In this document: positions 8,615 through 19,500 of the stretch, piece after piece
Layout: the number at the start of each line of letters is the position of its first letter
Position numbering within the stretch: position 1 is the stretch's first letter
NCBI GenBank assembly: GCA_019633985.1
Contig: JAHQWE010000001.1
Span: forward strand, 1 to 64,000
DNA: 64,000 nucleotides
Direction: 5' to 3'
Source of the DNA: Acidiferrobacterales bacterium
GTDB taxonomy: Bacteria > Pseudomonadota > Gammaproteobacteria > Arenicellales > Poriferihabitantaceae
The notes under the pieces: model-generated
Database searches by the model: none
Told to the model about the DNA's origin: nothing
The model's input: the letters and a program-made list of their open reading frames with translations, nothing else
Program-made: the position numbers and the translations under genes

Positions 8615-9925
8615 TTATGCGACTGGATGCCACTCTCCATCAGTACCAAAATACTCTTTGCCCTCATCCCGGTAAAAACTAGTGCTATCGCTTTGTTTCA
8701 GTAGGTTGAGCATTCTGGGTATTGGTAAACCTTTTGATGCAATAGTTTCCATGACCCGATCAGCGCCGATTTGATCAATTAGCTCAAAAGGGCCTTTTTT
8801 CCACCCAAAACCCCAGCGCATTGCACGGTCTACGTTCACTATATCATCGGCAATTTCTGGAACCAGTTCCGCACTGTAACTGAGAGTCATGGTCATGATG
8901 TCTGTCACGAATCGAGCATTCGCACTCTCACCTCCATAGAGGCTTTCCAGTGATGAATCCTTTTCGGAGAGCATTGGTTTTTCAGCTGCTCTCCACTGAT
9001 CATTTTGTAAATCAAACACCTCCATTGTTTTACTTCCGTCATCATGTCTAGTGAGTTTATAAAAACCACCGCCAGTTTTGCGTCCGAGCTGGCCGCGATC
9101 AAAAATAGTTTGTACGCTCTTTGTAAAGTTTGTGTAAGCGCGCCCAGCATCATTATCAGGAAGATTGGTCTCCAGATTTTTACCAACATTGAACATGACA
9201 TCCAGACCGATTAAGTCGACGAGTCCATACAGCCCGGTTGCAGGTAGTCCCACCGGCTCCGACATCAGCGCATCAATGGACTCTATTGTCAGATCATCTT
9301 TCGCCATTGACTCCTCTGCAATATGCAGCCCAGAAAGCATCCACATACAGCCAATTCGATTGCCAATAAAATTGACAGTGTCCTTGGCATACACCACGCC
9401 CTTGTTCAGCGTTTGACCCAGAAAATCCGCCAAGGTGGATATGACCTCTGGGCGCGTTTTCTCACCCGGCACTAGTTCCACCAGTTTCATAATGTGAACC
9501 GGATTAAAAAAGTGGGTGACCGCAATGTCCTGTTGGAGCCGTTCAGGCATACCCTGATAGATGTCACGCAAAGGAATTCCAGATGTATTCGTGGAGATGA
9601 TAGAGCCTTCGCCGCGGACAGCTTCAACTTTCTTGAAGAGTTCTCTTTTGATTTCGACGTTTTCGACAACGACTTCACAAATCCAGTCACAGTCTTTTAT
9701 TTTCTGAAGATCGGCGTCAAACGAGCCAGTGGAAATACGTTCTAAAACGGTCTCGTCGCTGATCACGGGGGAGCGGCCGGCGACAAGTTTTTCTTTGGCT
9801 TTCTCGCTAGCTGATTTTTCCAGATCCAGCAGCAATACTTGGCAACCCGCGTTTGCACATACGCCGGCGATACCAAACCCCATTGTGCCGGCTCCCAGCA
9901 CGGCTACTTTTTTGATTTCAGTCAT
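8615..9925 (-). CDS. 3-hydroxyacyl-CoA dehydrogenase
   Basis: A protein of 436 residues. The Rossmann motif GAGTMGFGIAG at residues 11-21 binds NAD. The family segment STNTSGIP ... HFFNPVHIMKLVELV contains the catalytic His. Two C-terminal dehydrogenase domains follow. It would oxidise a 3-hydroxyacyl-CoA to the 3-ketoacyl-CoA. There is no enoyl-CoA hydratase domain, so it is a stand-alone enzyme of the Hbd/PaaH type rather than FadB. The next gene upstream on the same strand is an acyl-CoA ligase, 235 nt away, so the two may share a degradation pathway. Whether that is fatty acid, aromatic or DMSP-derived acyl-CoA degradation cannot be told. Confidence 0.88.
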   Translation of the reverse strand: MTEIKKVAVLGAGTMGFGIAGVCANAGCQVLLLDLEKSASEKAKEKLVAGRSPVISDETVLERISTGSFDADLQKIKDCDWICEVVVENVEIKRELFKKVEAVRGEGSIISTNTSGIPLRDIYQGMPERLQQDIAVTHFFNPVHIMKLVELVPGEKTRPEVISTLADFLGQTLNKGVVYAKDTVNFIGNRIGCMWMLSGLHIAEESMAKDDLTIESIDALMSEPVGLPATGLYGLVDLIGLDVMFNVGKNLETNLPDNDAGRAYTNFTKSVQTIFDRGQLGRKTGGGFYKLTRHDDGSKTMEVFDLQNDQWRAAEKPMLSEKDSSLESLYGGESANARFVTDIMTMTLSYSAELVPEIADDIVNVDRAMRWGFGWKKGPFELIDQIGADRVMETIASKGLPIPRMLNLLKQSDSTSFYRDEGKEYFGTDGEWHPVA

Positions 9926-10160
9926 TTTTGATAGTTAGTGAATATGATTTAAATGGTAACTGGAGGTGAAATCAGATTATGTATTCATGCAAACATACTT
10001 AGAGAACACCGACAAACTTTAAACAACCTGAGTACAGAGAAGATCAGGAGTAATGTACACAGGTCTTGATATTGAATTTCAGGAACATCGTTTCCAAATA
10101 CGAATCAGTCTATCTGTTTTTAGGTAACACGAGCTAATTCGATTTAGCCTATATTGATCG

Positions 10161-11789
10161 CTAAATTACAAGTTTTCTAAGCTCGAATTTTTGGATCTTG
10201 CCCGTAGAAGTTTTGGGTAACTCCATAAAAACGACTTTGCTCGGTCGTTTATACCCAGCCATATTTTCTTTACAAAAACCGATTATCTCGTCTTCCGTGG
10301 CAGATTCTCCCGGCTTGAGTTCGACAAAAGCGCAAGGCGTTTCGCCCCATTTTTCATCCGGCTTGGCTACGACCGCTGCGGCCGCGACGCCGGGGAACTT
10401 GTAAATGACCGACTCCACCTCAATCGAGGAGATGTTTTCTCCCCCCGAAATAATGATGTCCTTCAGTCTGTCCTTTATTTGTATATAACCATCGGGGTGC
10501 ACTACACCAAGGTCACCGCTATGAAACCATCCATTTTGAAAAGCCTCTGTTGTTGCCTCGGGGTTTTTATAATATCCCTTCATAATGATGTTGCCGCGAA
10601 TGACAACCTCACCCATTGTTTTACCATCGGCCGCCACCTCTTTTCCAGAGCTGACGTTCACGACCCTGGCGGATTCTGTCATCGGGAAACGAATACCTTG
10701 TCTGGATTTAATCTCGGCCTGTTGATCCAAGGGCAAGGCATCCCAGTCCGGATTCCAGTCACAGTAAATCACATGCCCATAAGTTTCTGTCAAACCATAA
10801 ACGTGTATGACATTGAGGCCCAAGGCTGCGGTTTGTTCAAGTACTTTGCTAGGTGGAGGGGCGCCGGCGGTCATCACTTCGACAGTATAGTCCGGACGGT
10901 ACTTTTGATCTTCCGGGGCCGTTGTTAACATGGAGAGGATGATAGGCGCAGCACCAAAATGGGTAACGCCATTTTCTCGAATCGCCTGAAAAATCACTTC
11001 AGCACTGATTACTCGATTACAAACGAACGTACCACCCATTAGCCCCATAGTCCAAATGTGCCCCCATCCATTGCAATGAAATAGCGGCACGGTATACAGA
11101 TATACCGGGTGTTTGGGGATTTGCCAGGCGGCGATGGTGCCCATTGACATTAAATAGGAACCTCTATGATGGTAGACAACGCCCTTAGGCCGACCGCTGG
11201 TGCCAGAGGTATAGTTCAATGTTAAGGCGTCCCATTCTGAAAGGGGATAGCCCCAGTCTTCGTTAACTTCGCCCGAATCTATGAGTTCCTCATAGGTAAT
11301 TTCCCCGAGTCTCTTTCCGGCTTTATCTGGTGCTTGGATTTGCTTGTCTTCAATGTCCACAACAACCGGAGGGTTCTCAAGTTGAGAAAGTGCCTCGGAC
11401 ACCACCGGAGAGAAAAATGTGTCACAGACAAGCACCTTACAGTCACTATGTTGCAGAATGTAAGCAACCGTATCCGCATCGAGCCGTGTATTAATTGCGT
11501 TGAGGACGCCCCCTGACATGGGAACACCATAGTGGGCCTCCATCAGCTCTGGTGTGTTTGCAGCCATAAAAGAAACTGTCGTTCCTCTCTCTACTCCCAG
11601 CTGTTTGAGGCCTGTTGCCAATCGTTTGGCGCGATTGGCGAACTGCGACCAGGTGTATTTACGCTCGCCATAAACCACCGCGAGGTGTTCCGGGTATGCC
11701 TCGCTGGTGCGCGCAAGGATAGAAATCGGAGTTAATTCGACATGGTTTAGACCACTTTGAGGCGCGAGAGATTCGTAGTGTTTTTTCAT
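10161..11789 (-). CDS. AMP-forming acyl-CoA synthetase
   Basis: A protein of 542 residues of the ANL superfamily. The P-loop-like motif YTSGTSGRPKG is at residues 193-203, the adenylation motif YGLTETYG follows, GWFHSGDLG marks the hinge region, and the catalytic lysine motif KTSTGKIQK is near the C-terminus. It activates a carboxylic acid to acyl-AMP and then acyl-CoA. It is divergent from dmdA, 191 nt away. DMSP demethylation yields 3-methylmercaptopropionate, which needs exactly this type of activation (the DmdB step). The N-terminus does not look like the roseobacter DmdB I remember, so the substrate stays open (short or medium-chain acids are equally possible). Confidence 0.85.
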   Translation of the reverse strand: MKKHYESLAPQSGLNHVELTPISILARTSEAYPEHLAVVYGERKYTWSQFANRAKRLATGLKQLGVERGTTVSFMAANTPELMEAHYGVPMSGGVLNAINTRLDADTVAYILQHSDCKVLVCDTFFSPVVSEALSQLENPPVVVDIEDKQIQAPDKAGKRLGEITYEELIDSGEVNEDWGYPLSEWDALTLNYTSGTSGRPKGVVYHHRGSYLMSMGTIAAWQIPKHPVYLYTVPLFHCNGWGHIWTMGLMGGTFVCNRVISAEVIFQAIRENGVTHFGAAPIILSMLTTAPEDQKYRPDYTVEVMTAGAPPPSKVLEQTAALGLNVIHVYGLTETYGHVIYCDWNPDWDALPLDQQAEIKSRQGIRFPMTESARVVNVSSGKEVAADGKTMGEVVIRGNIIMKGYYKNPEATTEAFQNGWFHSGDLGVVHPDGYIQIKDRLKDIIISGGENISSIEVESVIYKFPGVAAAAVVAKPDEKWGETPCAFVELKPGESATEDEIIGFCKENMAGYKRPSKVVFMELPKTSTGKIQKFELRKLVI

Positions 11790-11980
11790 TGAAGCCTTTG
11801 CGAGATTCTGGCGTAATTTCTATGTTTGAGGGAGGGTACCACATTCTCAGCAGCGGCAATAATCCCGGCGAAATGTCGCATTTTCGTCTGGTTTTCCAAG
11901 CATGTTTCGCTATGATCGCGCGTTCAAATTGATAGCCAGAATGGCACAAATTTCTCAGACTGAACAACTTGTATACGACT

Positions 11981-13096
11981 ATGACTGCCTCCCAGATAGT
12001 TTTCTCCCGCCGCTTGCGTCAAACCCCATTTGAAGAACGCGCGATCGCACAAGGAGCTAAAGCGTTCACGATATACAATCACATGCCATTGTCGTCGGTT
12101 TACGAATCTCCAGAGGCTGACTATCGTCATTTATGCGAGCACGTTCAGCTCTGGGATGTCTCGGTAGAAAGACAGGTTGAGGTGATTGGCCCAGATGCTC
12201 TGACTTTGGTCGAACTGGTGACTCCTAGAGATATGAGCAAATGTAAGGTGGGTCAATGCATGTACGCTCCATTAGTCGATGAATTCGGAGGCGTTGTGAA
12301 TGACCCAATTATACTTCGACTAGCTGATGATCGGTTCTGGGTGTCTATTGCCGACTCTGATGTACTGCTATGGATGAAAGGCATTGCATTCGGAAGGGGC
12401 ATGGATGTCACCGTGTTCGAGCCCGATGTCAGTCCTCTTGCGGTGCAGGGACCAAAATCAGATGCACTGATGGCAACGGTGGTGGGGCCTGAAGTTAAAG
12501 ACATTGGCTTTTTTAAATTTATCACTACGACGATTGCGGATACTGAAGTTGTACTCGCCCGATCAGGATGGAGCGGCCAGGGTGGGTTTGAAATTTACCT
12601 TCAGGATTCATCGAAAGGACTCGCACTTTGGGACACCATTTGGGAGGCGGGACAACCTTTCCATATCCGTGCTGGTTGTCCAAATCTGATCGAACGTCTG
12701 GAAACGGGGTTGCTTTCCTATGGCAGTGACATGACCCTCGAAAATAATCCGTTTGAATGTGGCCTTGATCGTTTTTTTGTCCTGGGTAAGTCGGCGGAAT
12801 ATATGTCCCGTGATGCTCTGGATGCAATTGCTACGAATGGCGTGAGTCAGAAAATAGTGAATTTAAAAATCTCGGGGCAACCTGTTCGAGCACCGAGATC
12901 GACCTACCAAGTAGAAAATGAAAGTGGACAGACCGTGGGCTATGTCACCAGTTTGGCCTGGTCGCCCAAATACGAATCGAATCTATCCTTCGCAAGCGTG
13001 GCGGTATCTGACTCTATTCCAGGGACAACGTTATACGTGAGAGTAGGGGACAAGCGTCTGAGTTGTGTAGTTTGCAAACAAGGGTGGGAATGCTGA
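11981..13096 (+). CDS. dmdA: Dimethylsulfoniopropionate demethylase (GcvT family)
   Basis: A protein of 371 residues, close to the length of the characterised SAR11 DmdA. It belongs to the aminomethyltransferase (GcvT) fold. Segments I recall as typical of DmdA rather than of glycine-cleavage T protein are present: SRRLRQTPF near the start, YNHMPL, SPLAVQGPKS in the middle, and RAGCPN followed by GLLSYGSDM and NPFECGLDR. DmdA transfers one methyl group of DMSP to tetrahydrofolate, giving 3-methylmercaptopropionate. The ATG at 11981 is preferred over an in-frame TTG at 11969. An acyl-CoA ligase is divergent, and a trans-sulfuration enzyme able in principle to use methanethiol lies nearby. The alternative is a related aminomethyltransferase of another substrate. 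Confidence 0.8.
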   Translation: MTASQIVFSRRLRQTPFEERAIAQGAKAFTIYNHMPLSSVYESPEADYRHLCEHVQLWDVSVERQVEVIGPDALTLVELVTPRDMSKCKVGQCMYAPLVDEFGGVVNDPIILRLADDRFWVSIADSDVLLWMKGIAFGRGMDVTVFEPDVSPLAVQGPKSDALMATVVGPEVKDIGFFKFITTTIADTEVVLARSGWSGQGGFEIYLQDSSKGLALWDTIWEAGQPFHIRAGCPNLIERLETGLLSYGSDMTLENNPFECGLDRFFVLGKSAEYMSRDALDAIATNGVSQKIVNLKISGQPVRAPRSTYQVENESGQTVGYVTSLAWSPKYESNLSFASVAVSDSIPGTTLYVRVGDKRLSCVVCKQGWEC

Positions 13097-13107
13097 TTGA
13101 GCGATTA

Positions 13108-13563
13108 TTAATTTGTGGTTTCCTCGAACATCAAATAATGCGTTTGATGCATGCCAAGAGAAGCGTAAGTCGACTGGGCTGCGCCATTCTCTTTCTCCAC
13201 ATAGAGTCGGTATCCACAAACACCCCCGGCGTTCTCTGACAGGCGCTTAACTTCCTGATACATCTGGCGATACAGCCCTTGACGACGCCAATCCGGTACT
13301 ACGTACACGCTCTGAATCCACCAAAACATCGCATTACGCCAATCACTCCACTCCATCGTAATCATGAGAGAGGCTACGATTTCCTTTTCGGCTTCAACCA
13401 CGAGATAAAAACCTCTCTCTGGGTGTTCGATCATCCCAAGTACACCAGCGGCAATCTTTTTCTTTTCCAATTGCAAGCCTTCTGTTTCCATGGCCATATT
13501 AATATTGAATTGTGCGATGGCAGATGCATCGCTACTAGTTGCCTGTCGAACCTGTATTTGCAT
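13108..13563 (-). CDS. GNAT-family N-acetyltransferase
   Basis: A protein of 151 residues from the ATG at 13563; an in-frame GTG at 13581 is possible but would only add six residues. The N-terminus (IQVRQATSSDASAI) and the acetyl-CoA binding segment (SVYVVPDWRRQGLYRQM) are typical of GNAT enzymes, and the tail (GAAQSTYASLGM) is the usual last strand. It transfers an acetyl group from acetyl-CoA to an amine that cannot be predicted. It is convergent with dmdA, 11 nt from its stop. Confidence 0.8.
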   Translation of the reverse strand: MQIQVRQATSSDASAIAQFNINMAMETEGLQLEKKKIAAGVLGMIEHPERGFYLVVEAEKEIVASLMITMEWSDWRNAMFWWIQSVYVVPDWRRQGLYRQMYQEVKRLSENAGGVCGYRLYVEKENGAAQSTYASLGMHQTHYLMFEETTN

Positions 13564-13640
13564 TGGGTGATTTCTCAGCACAGCGGTTAGAATTGGCTGA
13601 TTCCAGCACGTTATAGGGGTATTTTCCAGTCGCAGTATGC

Positions 13641-13670
13641 TTGGTTTGTGAATTCGAGAGTTGGTACACT
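13641..13670 (+). promoter_or_regulatory. Possible sigma-70 promoter of the metB-like/betA operon
   Basis: TTGGTT (13641-13646) and TACACT (13665-13670) are 18 bp apart, 33 bp before the start codon. The matches to consensus are partial (3/6 and 4/6), so this is a weak call. Confidence 0.25.
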
Positions 13671-13702
13671 CTGGGCCTGTTTACAATCCTGAATCGCGAC
13701 CA

Positions 13703-14869
13703 ATGAGTCAAGCCAAACGCAATAGTTTTGCCACCCGTGTCATTCATGCCGGACAAGAACCTGAGCCAACCACCGGCGCAATTATGACCCCAATTTTTGC
13801 AACGTCAACCTACGTGCAGTCTTCCCCTGGCGTACATAAAGGCTATGACTATAGCCGTTCAGGAAATCCAACCAGAACCGCCTTTGAAGCCTGTGTTGCT
13901 GACCTTGAAAATGGCAAGGCAGGTTTTGCATTCGCTTCAGGGCTTGCCGCGAGCAGCACAATCTTGGAGTTACTAGACAGCGGTTCACACATTGTCGCAA
14001 TGGACGATCTGTATGGCGGCAGTAATCGATTGTTCAATCGAGTGCGTCAGCGCTCTGCAGGAATGGAGTTCAGCTTCGAAGATCTGTCTGACGCAAGCAA
14101 ATTAGAAGCTGCCATACAATCGAATACGAAGATGGTTTGGGTGGAGTCACCTACGAATCCACTGCTGAAGTTGGTCGATTTCAAGGCGATCATAGAAATT
14201 GCCAAAGCGAACAACTTGATTGCGGTATGTGACAATACGTTCGCTTCTCCGTTCGTACAAAATCCGCTGGATTTTGGTTTCGATATAGTGATGCATTCGG
14301 TAACTAAGTATCTGAACGGGCACTCGGATATGGTAGGTGGTGTTGCGGTGGTGGGCGACAATGACGAATTGATTGAACAGATGGGTTTCTTGCAGAACTC
14401 GATTGGTAGTGTTCCGAGCCCATTTGATTGCTTTCTGGCGCTAAGAGGACTCAAGACTCTGGCAATACGAATGCGGCAGCATTGTGCGGGCGCACTCCAA
14501 GTCGCGCAATTTTTGGAAGCGCATGACAAAGTTGAAAGGGTGTACTACCCTGGATTGGAGTCGCACCCTCAGTTTGCGCTCGCCTCCGAACAAATGCGGG
14601 CTGGAGGTGGGATGGTGACCGCCGTGCTGAAAGGTGGTTTAAAAGAGTCAACGACATTCCTAGAAAACTGTCATCTATTTGCTCTCGCAGAAAGTTTGGG
14701 TGGGGTAGAGAGTCTGATTGAGCATCCTGCCATAATGACCCACGCTTCTCTGGCGCCGGAAGTTCGCGAGCAATTGGGTATAGGTGACTCTTTGGTTCGC
14801 TTGTCGGTTGGCGTTGAGGAAACCGATGATCTGATTGCGGAGTTGGATCATGCGCTCTCATTGATTTAA
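13703..14869 (+). CDS. Cys/Met-metabolism PLP enzyme (cystathionine gamma-synthase/lyase type)
   Basis: A protein of 388 residues of the trans-sulfuration PLP family. The pyridoxal lysine lies in HSVTKYLNGHSD, and the motifs YDYSRSGNPTR, WVESPTNPLLK and AESLGGVESLIEHP are all present. Members make or split cystathionine, or fix sulfide or methanethiol into homocysteine or methionine. The sequence alone does not separate synthase, gamma-lyase and sulfhydrylase. It is the first gene of a likely operon with betA (30 nt gap) and the kinase-aminotransferase fusion. Near dmdA, a role in capturing methanethiol released from DMSP is plausible but inferred. The ATG at 13703 gives the usual N-terminus; an upstream ATG would add 14 residues. 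Confidence 0.85.
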   Translation: MSQAKRNSFATRVIHAGQEPEPTTGAIMTPIFATSTYVQSSPGVHKGYDYSRSGNPTRTAFEACVADLENGKAGFAFASGLAASSTILELLDSGSHIVAMDDLYGGSNRLFNRVRQRSAGMEFSFEDLSDASKLEAAIQSNTKMVWVESPTNPLLKLVDFKAIIEIAKANNLIAVCDNTFASPFVQNPLDFGFDIVMHSVTKYLNGHSDMVGGVAVVGDNDELIEQMGFLQNSIGSVPSPFDCFLALRGLKTLAIRMRQHCAGALQVAQFLEAHDKVERVYYPGLESHPQFALASEQMRAGGGMVTAVLKGGLKESTTFLENCHLFALAESLGGVESLIEHPAIMTHASLAPEVREQLGIGDSLVRLSVGVEETDDLIAELDHALSLI

Positions 14870-14899
14870 GCGTTGCTTGCGTAAATCCAGGAGCACTGA

Positions 14900-16564
14900 A
14901 TGTCAGAACAATTTGATTACATTATTGTTGGTGCTGGTTCTGCGGGATGTGTTCTAGCAAACAGACTCACGGAGGACGCAACTGTTTCAGTTCTGCTTCT
15001 AGAGTATGGCGGTTCTGATCAAAGCCTGTTTATACAGATGCCTACGGCGCTTTCGATTCCGATGAATACCGAGAAGTTTGCCTGGCAGTTTCACTCGGAG
15101 AAAGAACCTTTTCTCGATCAACGGCAAATGCATTGCCCAAGAGGAAAGGTGTTGGGCGGCTCCTCTTCGATTAATGGCATGGTCTATGTACGTGGACATG
15201 CGATGGATTTTGAAGAGTGGGAGCAGTCTGGGGCTACTGATTGGGGATATCGTCACTGTTTGCCGTACTTCCGCAAAGCAGATAACTGGAAGTTTGGCAG
15301 CGATGCATATCGGTCACAAGATGGCCCACTGAGTGTCAACAATGGCAATGAAATGCGAAACCCGCTTTATAAGGCGTTTATTCAGTCAGGGGAGCAAGCG
15401 GGTTACGATGTCACGCCGGATTACAATGGCGCCAGGCAGGAAGGTTTCGGACCGATGCATATGACGGTGAAGGACGGTGTGCGTTGGTCAGCTGCGAATG
15501 CGTATTTGAAACCGGCTAAATCGCGGCCAAACCTGAAAGTGGTTACTCGGGCGTTGACACACAAAGTGATTTTAGAAAACAGGATTGCCACGGGGGTTGA
15601 GTACTCCTGCAACGGGGTCATTAAGAGAGCATCGGTGCAGCGGGAGGTCATCCTAAGTGCTGGATCCATTGGCTCTCCTCACTTACTTCAGCTATCTGGC
15701 ATAGGACCGGGCAATGTGTTGCAGGAGGCTGGGATTGGCGTCTTGCATGATCTTCCCGGTGTGGGAGAGAACCTGCAGGACCATCTGGAATACTACTTTC
15801 AATATCGATGTAAGAAACCGATTACCCTAAATGGTAAGCTTGACCTATGGAACAAGTTTTTAATTGGCGCGCGATGGCAGTTTTTTAAGAGTGGCTTAGG
15901 CGCAACCAATCATTTTGAATCCTGCGGATTTATTCGCTCGAAAAAGGGAATTGCTGCTCCTGATATCCAGTACCACTTTCTTCCCGCCGCAGTACGCTAC
16001 GATGGGCGCTCTGCGTTTAAGGGGCATGGTTTTCAATTACACGTAGGTCACAATAAACCGAAAAGTCGTGGTCGTGTTCGTGCGTTATCCTCCAACCCCT
16101 TAGATAAACCCTCCATATTGTTCAACTACCTGGCATCACCGGATGATGTGGCAGGCTTCCGCAAGACCGTTCACCTGTCGCGAGAAATAATCGCACAACC
16201 TGCTATGGACGAATACAGAGGCGAGGAGATACAACCTGGTATCGATGTGAGGAGTGATGAAGAAATCGACGCCTGGATCAGACAAGGAGTCGAGAGCGCA
16301 TACCACCCCTCCTGTAGTTGTCGCATGGGAACCGATGACATGGCGGTGGTCGATCCGCAGACTCGAGTTCACGGCATAGAAAAATTGCGCGTGGTAGATT
16401 CTTCTATTTTCCCGGTCATCACCAATGGGAATCTCAATTCTCCCACTATCATGACCGCGGAGCGTGCTGCTGATTTAATTAAGGGTAAAGGAATGCTTGC
16501 ACCCTCTGAAGCAGAAGTGCTGCTCGCTGATCAGTGGCAGCATTCTCAACGACCACCACGCTAA
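14900..16564 (+). CDS. betA: Choline dehydrogenase (GMC oxidoreductase)
   Basis: A protein of 554 residues, matching E. coli BetA (556) in length and remembered sequence almost throughout. The FAD-binding GAGSAG is at residues 11-16. Other landmarks are [58 protein letters not shown] and the C-terminal [15 protein letters not shown]. BetA oxidises choline to betaine aldehyde, and usually on to glycine betaine, at the membrane. No betB, betI or choline transporter gene is adjacent, unlike the classical bet operon. It instead sits between a trans-sulfuration enzyme and a kinase-aminotransferase fusion. A related amino-alcohol substrate cannot be excluded. Confidence 0.88.
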   Translation: MSEQFDYIIVGAGSAGCVLANRLTEDATVSVLLLEYGGSDQSLFIQMPTALSIPMNTEKFAWQFHSEKEPFLDQRQMHCPRGKVLGGSSSINGMVYVRGHAMDFEEWEQSGATDWGYRHCLPYFRKADNWKFGSDAYRSQDGPLSVNNGNEMRNPLYKAFIQSGEQAGYDVTPDYNGARQEGFGPMHMTVKDGVRWSAANAYLKPAKSRPNLKVVTRALTHKVILENRIATGVEYSCNGVIKRASVQREVILSAGSIGSPHLLQLSGIGPGNVLQEAGIGVLHDLPGVGENLQDHLEYYFQYRCKKPITLNGKLDLWNKFLIGARWQFFKSGLGATNHFESCGFIRSKKGIAAPDIQYHFLPAAVRYDGRSAFKGHGFQLHVGHNKPKSRGRVRALSSNPLDKPSILFNYLASPDDVAGFRKTVHLSREIIAQPAMDEYRGEEIQPGIDVRSDEEIDAWIRQGVESAYHPSCSCRMGTDDMAVVDPQTRVHGIEKLRVVDSSIFPVITNGNLNSPTIMTAERAADLIKGKGMLAPSEAEVLLADQWQHSQRPPR

Positions 16565-16574
16565 TCTGACACAG

Positions 16575-19500
16575 GTGTCCCGAAATAAGTCAGATCGCGC
16601 ACCCTCGGGTTACTCTGATCTTCTTGAGACGCCGCAATGTGTGCTCCCTGAGTTCGAATTGCAGGAAGTACATGAAATTCTTCGACAAAAATATGACATT
16701 AACGCTTCTCTAATGCGGCTAAACGGAGAGCGAGATTTAAATTTTCTGGTTGACAATGTTTCGGGAGATACGAATCGTTATGTTTTAAAAATCAGCAATC
16801 AAGAAGAAAGTAGCGCATTGCTGGAGTTCCAAGGCAAAGTGATGGAGCGGCTTGCCGCGAGCGATGGAATTGAGAGTATTCGACCACATCTCTCCAACCG
16901 AGGGCGATCTTTAGAGTGCATTACCTCCAAAAATGATTCGCTACACTTCTGCAGAATGACCACGTATCTGGAGGGGGATCTGTTTTCTTCGATCTCTCCC
17001 AGGTCAACAGAATTGCTGGGGAGTCTTGGTTCTACCGTCGCTAAATTTGGCTTATGTGTTGCCGATCTGGATGCAACGCCACTAGAACGCCCGCTACTTT
17101 GGCGAATGGAACAGGCGTTGTTGGTGACCGACGGGATGGGGTCTCTCATCGCAACGAAGAACCACAAAGACCTCGTTTCAAGAACCCGAGCCCTGTTTGT
17201 CCAAGATGTTCTTCCACTTGTTGATCACTTACCTCGTGGAATCATTCACAACGATGCCAACGATAACAATATCGTCGTAAAAGATGCTGCGCCCTGGTTG
17301 CAGACAGTCAAAGGACTGATTGATTTTGGCGATATGGTCTACGGTTGGAAGGTGACCGATCTCGCTGTCGCCTGCGCGTATGCAATGTTGAAAGAGTCAC
17401 AACCGCTTGATGTCGCTGTTCAAATCATCAAGGGCTACCATGAAGTATCTCCTTTGCATGAGGAGGAGTTGGCTGCACTTTTCCCGCTCATATTAATGCG
17501 TCTTGCGATGAGCGTCTGCAATAGCGCAAGGCAAAAACGAGTTGAGCCAGATAACCAGTATCTTTCCATTAGTGAACGACCTGCGTGGGAAATGCTTGAA
17601 CGGTTGAGCTTGTTATCACCAAGATATGCACACTACCTGTTTCGGGGTGGGTGCGGCTTGTCGCCCGTTCCACATTCGAATCATGTTGCGTCATGGCTTA
17701 AGGGGCAATCGCACTATAGTCCTGTCTGCAGTCTGCCTGACTCAGTGGATGAAATGCTGTTACTGGATACCAGTGTCTCCAGCCCGTATTTGGAGAACTA
17801 CCGTGAAGGAGAGTACGATGTTTTGAAGATGCAGCGGAGTCTTGAACGAGCGTTAGAAGACACTGGGGCCTTGGTCGGTATAGGAAGATATAACGAATAT
17901 CGATTGATCTATCAATCGGAAGATTTTAATGACGCTACTGGCCATCGGCGGACGCTGCATCTTGGAATAGATATTTTCCAACCTGCGGGTTCTCCTGTGT
18001 ATTGCCCGCTAGGGGCGGAGGTGTTCTCTATCGCAGATCATGGTGCGGCCTTTGATTATGGCGGTACGGTTATCCTCAAGCATTCGTTCTACACCGGCGA
18101 TCATCAAGAGTTCGAGTTTTATACGTTGTATGGGCATTTGTCCTTTCAATCTACACGCCACCTTAAGATTGGACAGAAGGTCTATGCTGGCGAGATTCTC
18201 GGGCAGATGGGTACGCCAGAAGAAAACGGTAACTGGCCACCACATGTTCACTTTCAGATCGTGACAGATATGTTGGATGAAGCAAACACGTTCGTTGGGG
18301 TAGGCAGTCACGCGCACCGAGATCTTTGGCGAGCACTCTGTCTCAACCCGAACCTCATTCTTCGTCTTCCAGACAGGTTCTTAAATCAGCCGTTATCTGA
18401 TCAAGCGACGGAACCCAAAGCGCTTCATGAAAATAGGATACGTTGTATTCCTGACACATTGAGCCTGTCTTACCGGCAACCTATTTCTGTGTCCAGAGGA
18501 GTAGGGCAATATCTTTACGATTTTGCCGGTACGCAATTTTTGGATGCAGTGAACAATGTACCCCATGTAGGACATTGCCACCCCTATGTCGTGAAAGCAG
18601 AGAAGGCCGCTGCCGGCGTATTGAACACCAATACGCGTTATTTGTATCGTGGACTTGGGGATTACGCGGAACGGCTTCTCAAAAATAGCCCAAAGAATAT
18701 GGGAAAAGTGTTTTTGGTGAATAGTGGCAGTGAAGCGAACGACCTGGCTTTGAGAATGGCACGGTGCCATACCCGCCGCTCAGACATGGTAGTTCTTGAG
18801 CATGGATATCACGGAAACCTGAGCTCATTGATTGATGTCAGCAGTTATAAGCACGATGGACCGGGTGGTAATGGTCCACCCGATTGGGTTCATACTTTGG
18901 AAGCGCCCGGGGTCTATGGGGCAAGCTCAAATGCACACACCGTGCATTCGTTATTTGAGGAAGATCCATTGCTGGGTAGGCTTGCTGGGTTTATTTGCGA
19001 GGCAATACCTGGGTGTGGAGGGCAGCTTGTGTTGCCAGATGGCTATCTGGAATTAGTGTATTCTTATGTTCGGGCCTCTGGTGGTATCTGTATTGCCGAC
19101 GAGGTACAAACCGGCTTTGGTCGTGTCGGCAGCCATTTTTGGGCTTTCGAACTCCAAGGAGTAGAGCCAGATATCATCACTTTTGGTAAACCTGCTGGAA
19201 ATGGCCACCCCCTCGGCGGTGTGATTACCACTAACGCCATCGCAGAGAGTTTTACCAATGGCATGGAGTACTTTAATACGTTCGGAGGCAATCCGGTTTC
19301 ATGCGCTATCGGAAACGCCGTACTGGATGTGTTGGAGTTGGAAAATCTTCAACAGCATGCCCTGTGCACTGGAAATCATCTCATGTCGAACTTAGAGAGT
19401 CTGGCGAAAACTTATTCGTTAGTCGGCGAAGTTCGTGGGAGCGGCTTATTTGTCGGAGTTGAGCTGGTTCAGAATTTGCATACCTCTGAACCAGCTGCCA

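Noticed and set aside
12525-12827. Minus-strand open frames inside dmdA and other genes.
   Set aside because: They lie opposite well-conserved coding sequence and show no family features, so they are antisense shadows.
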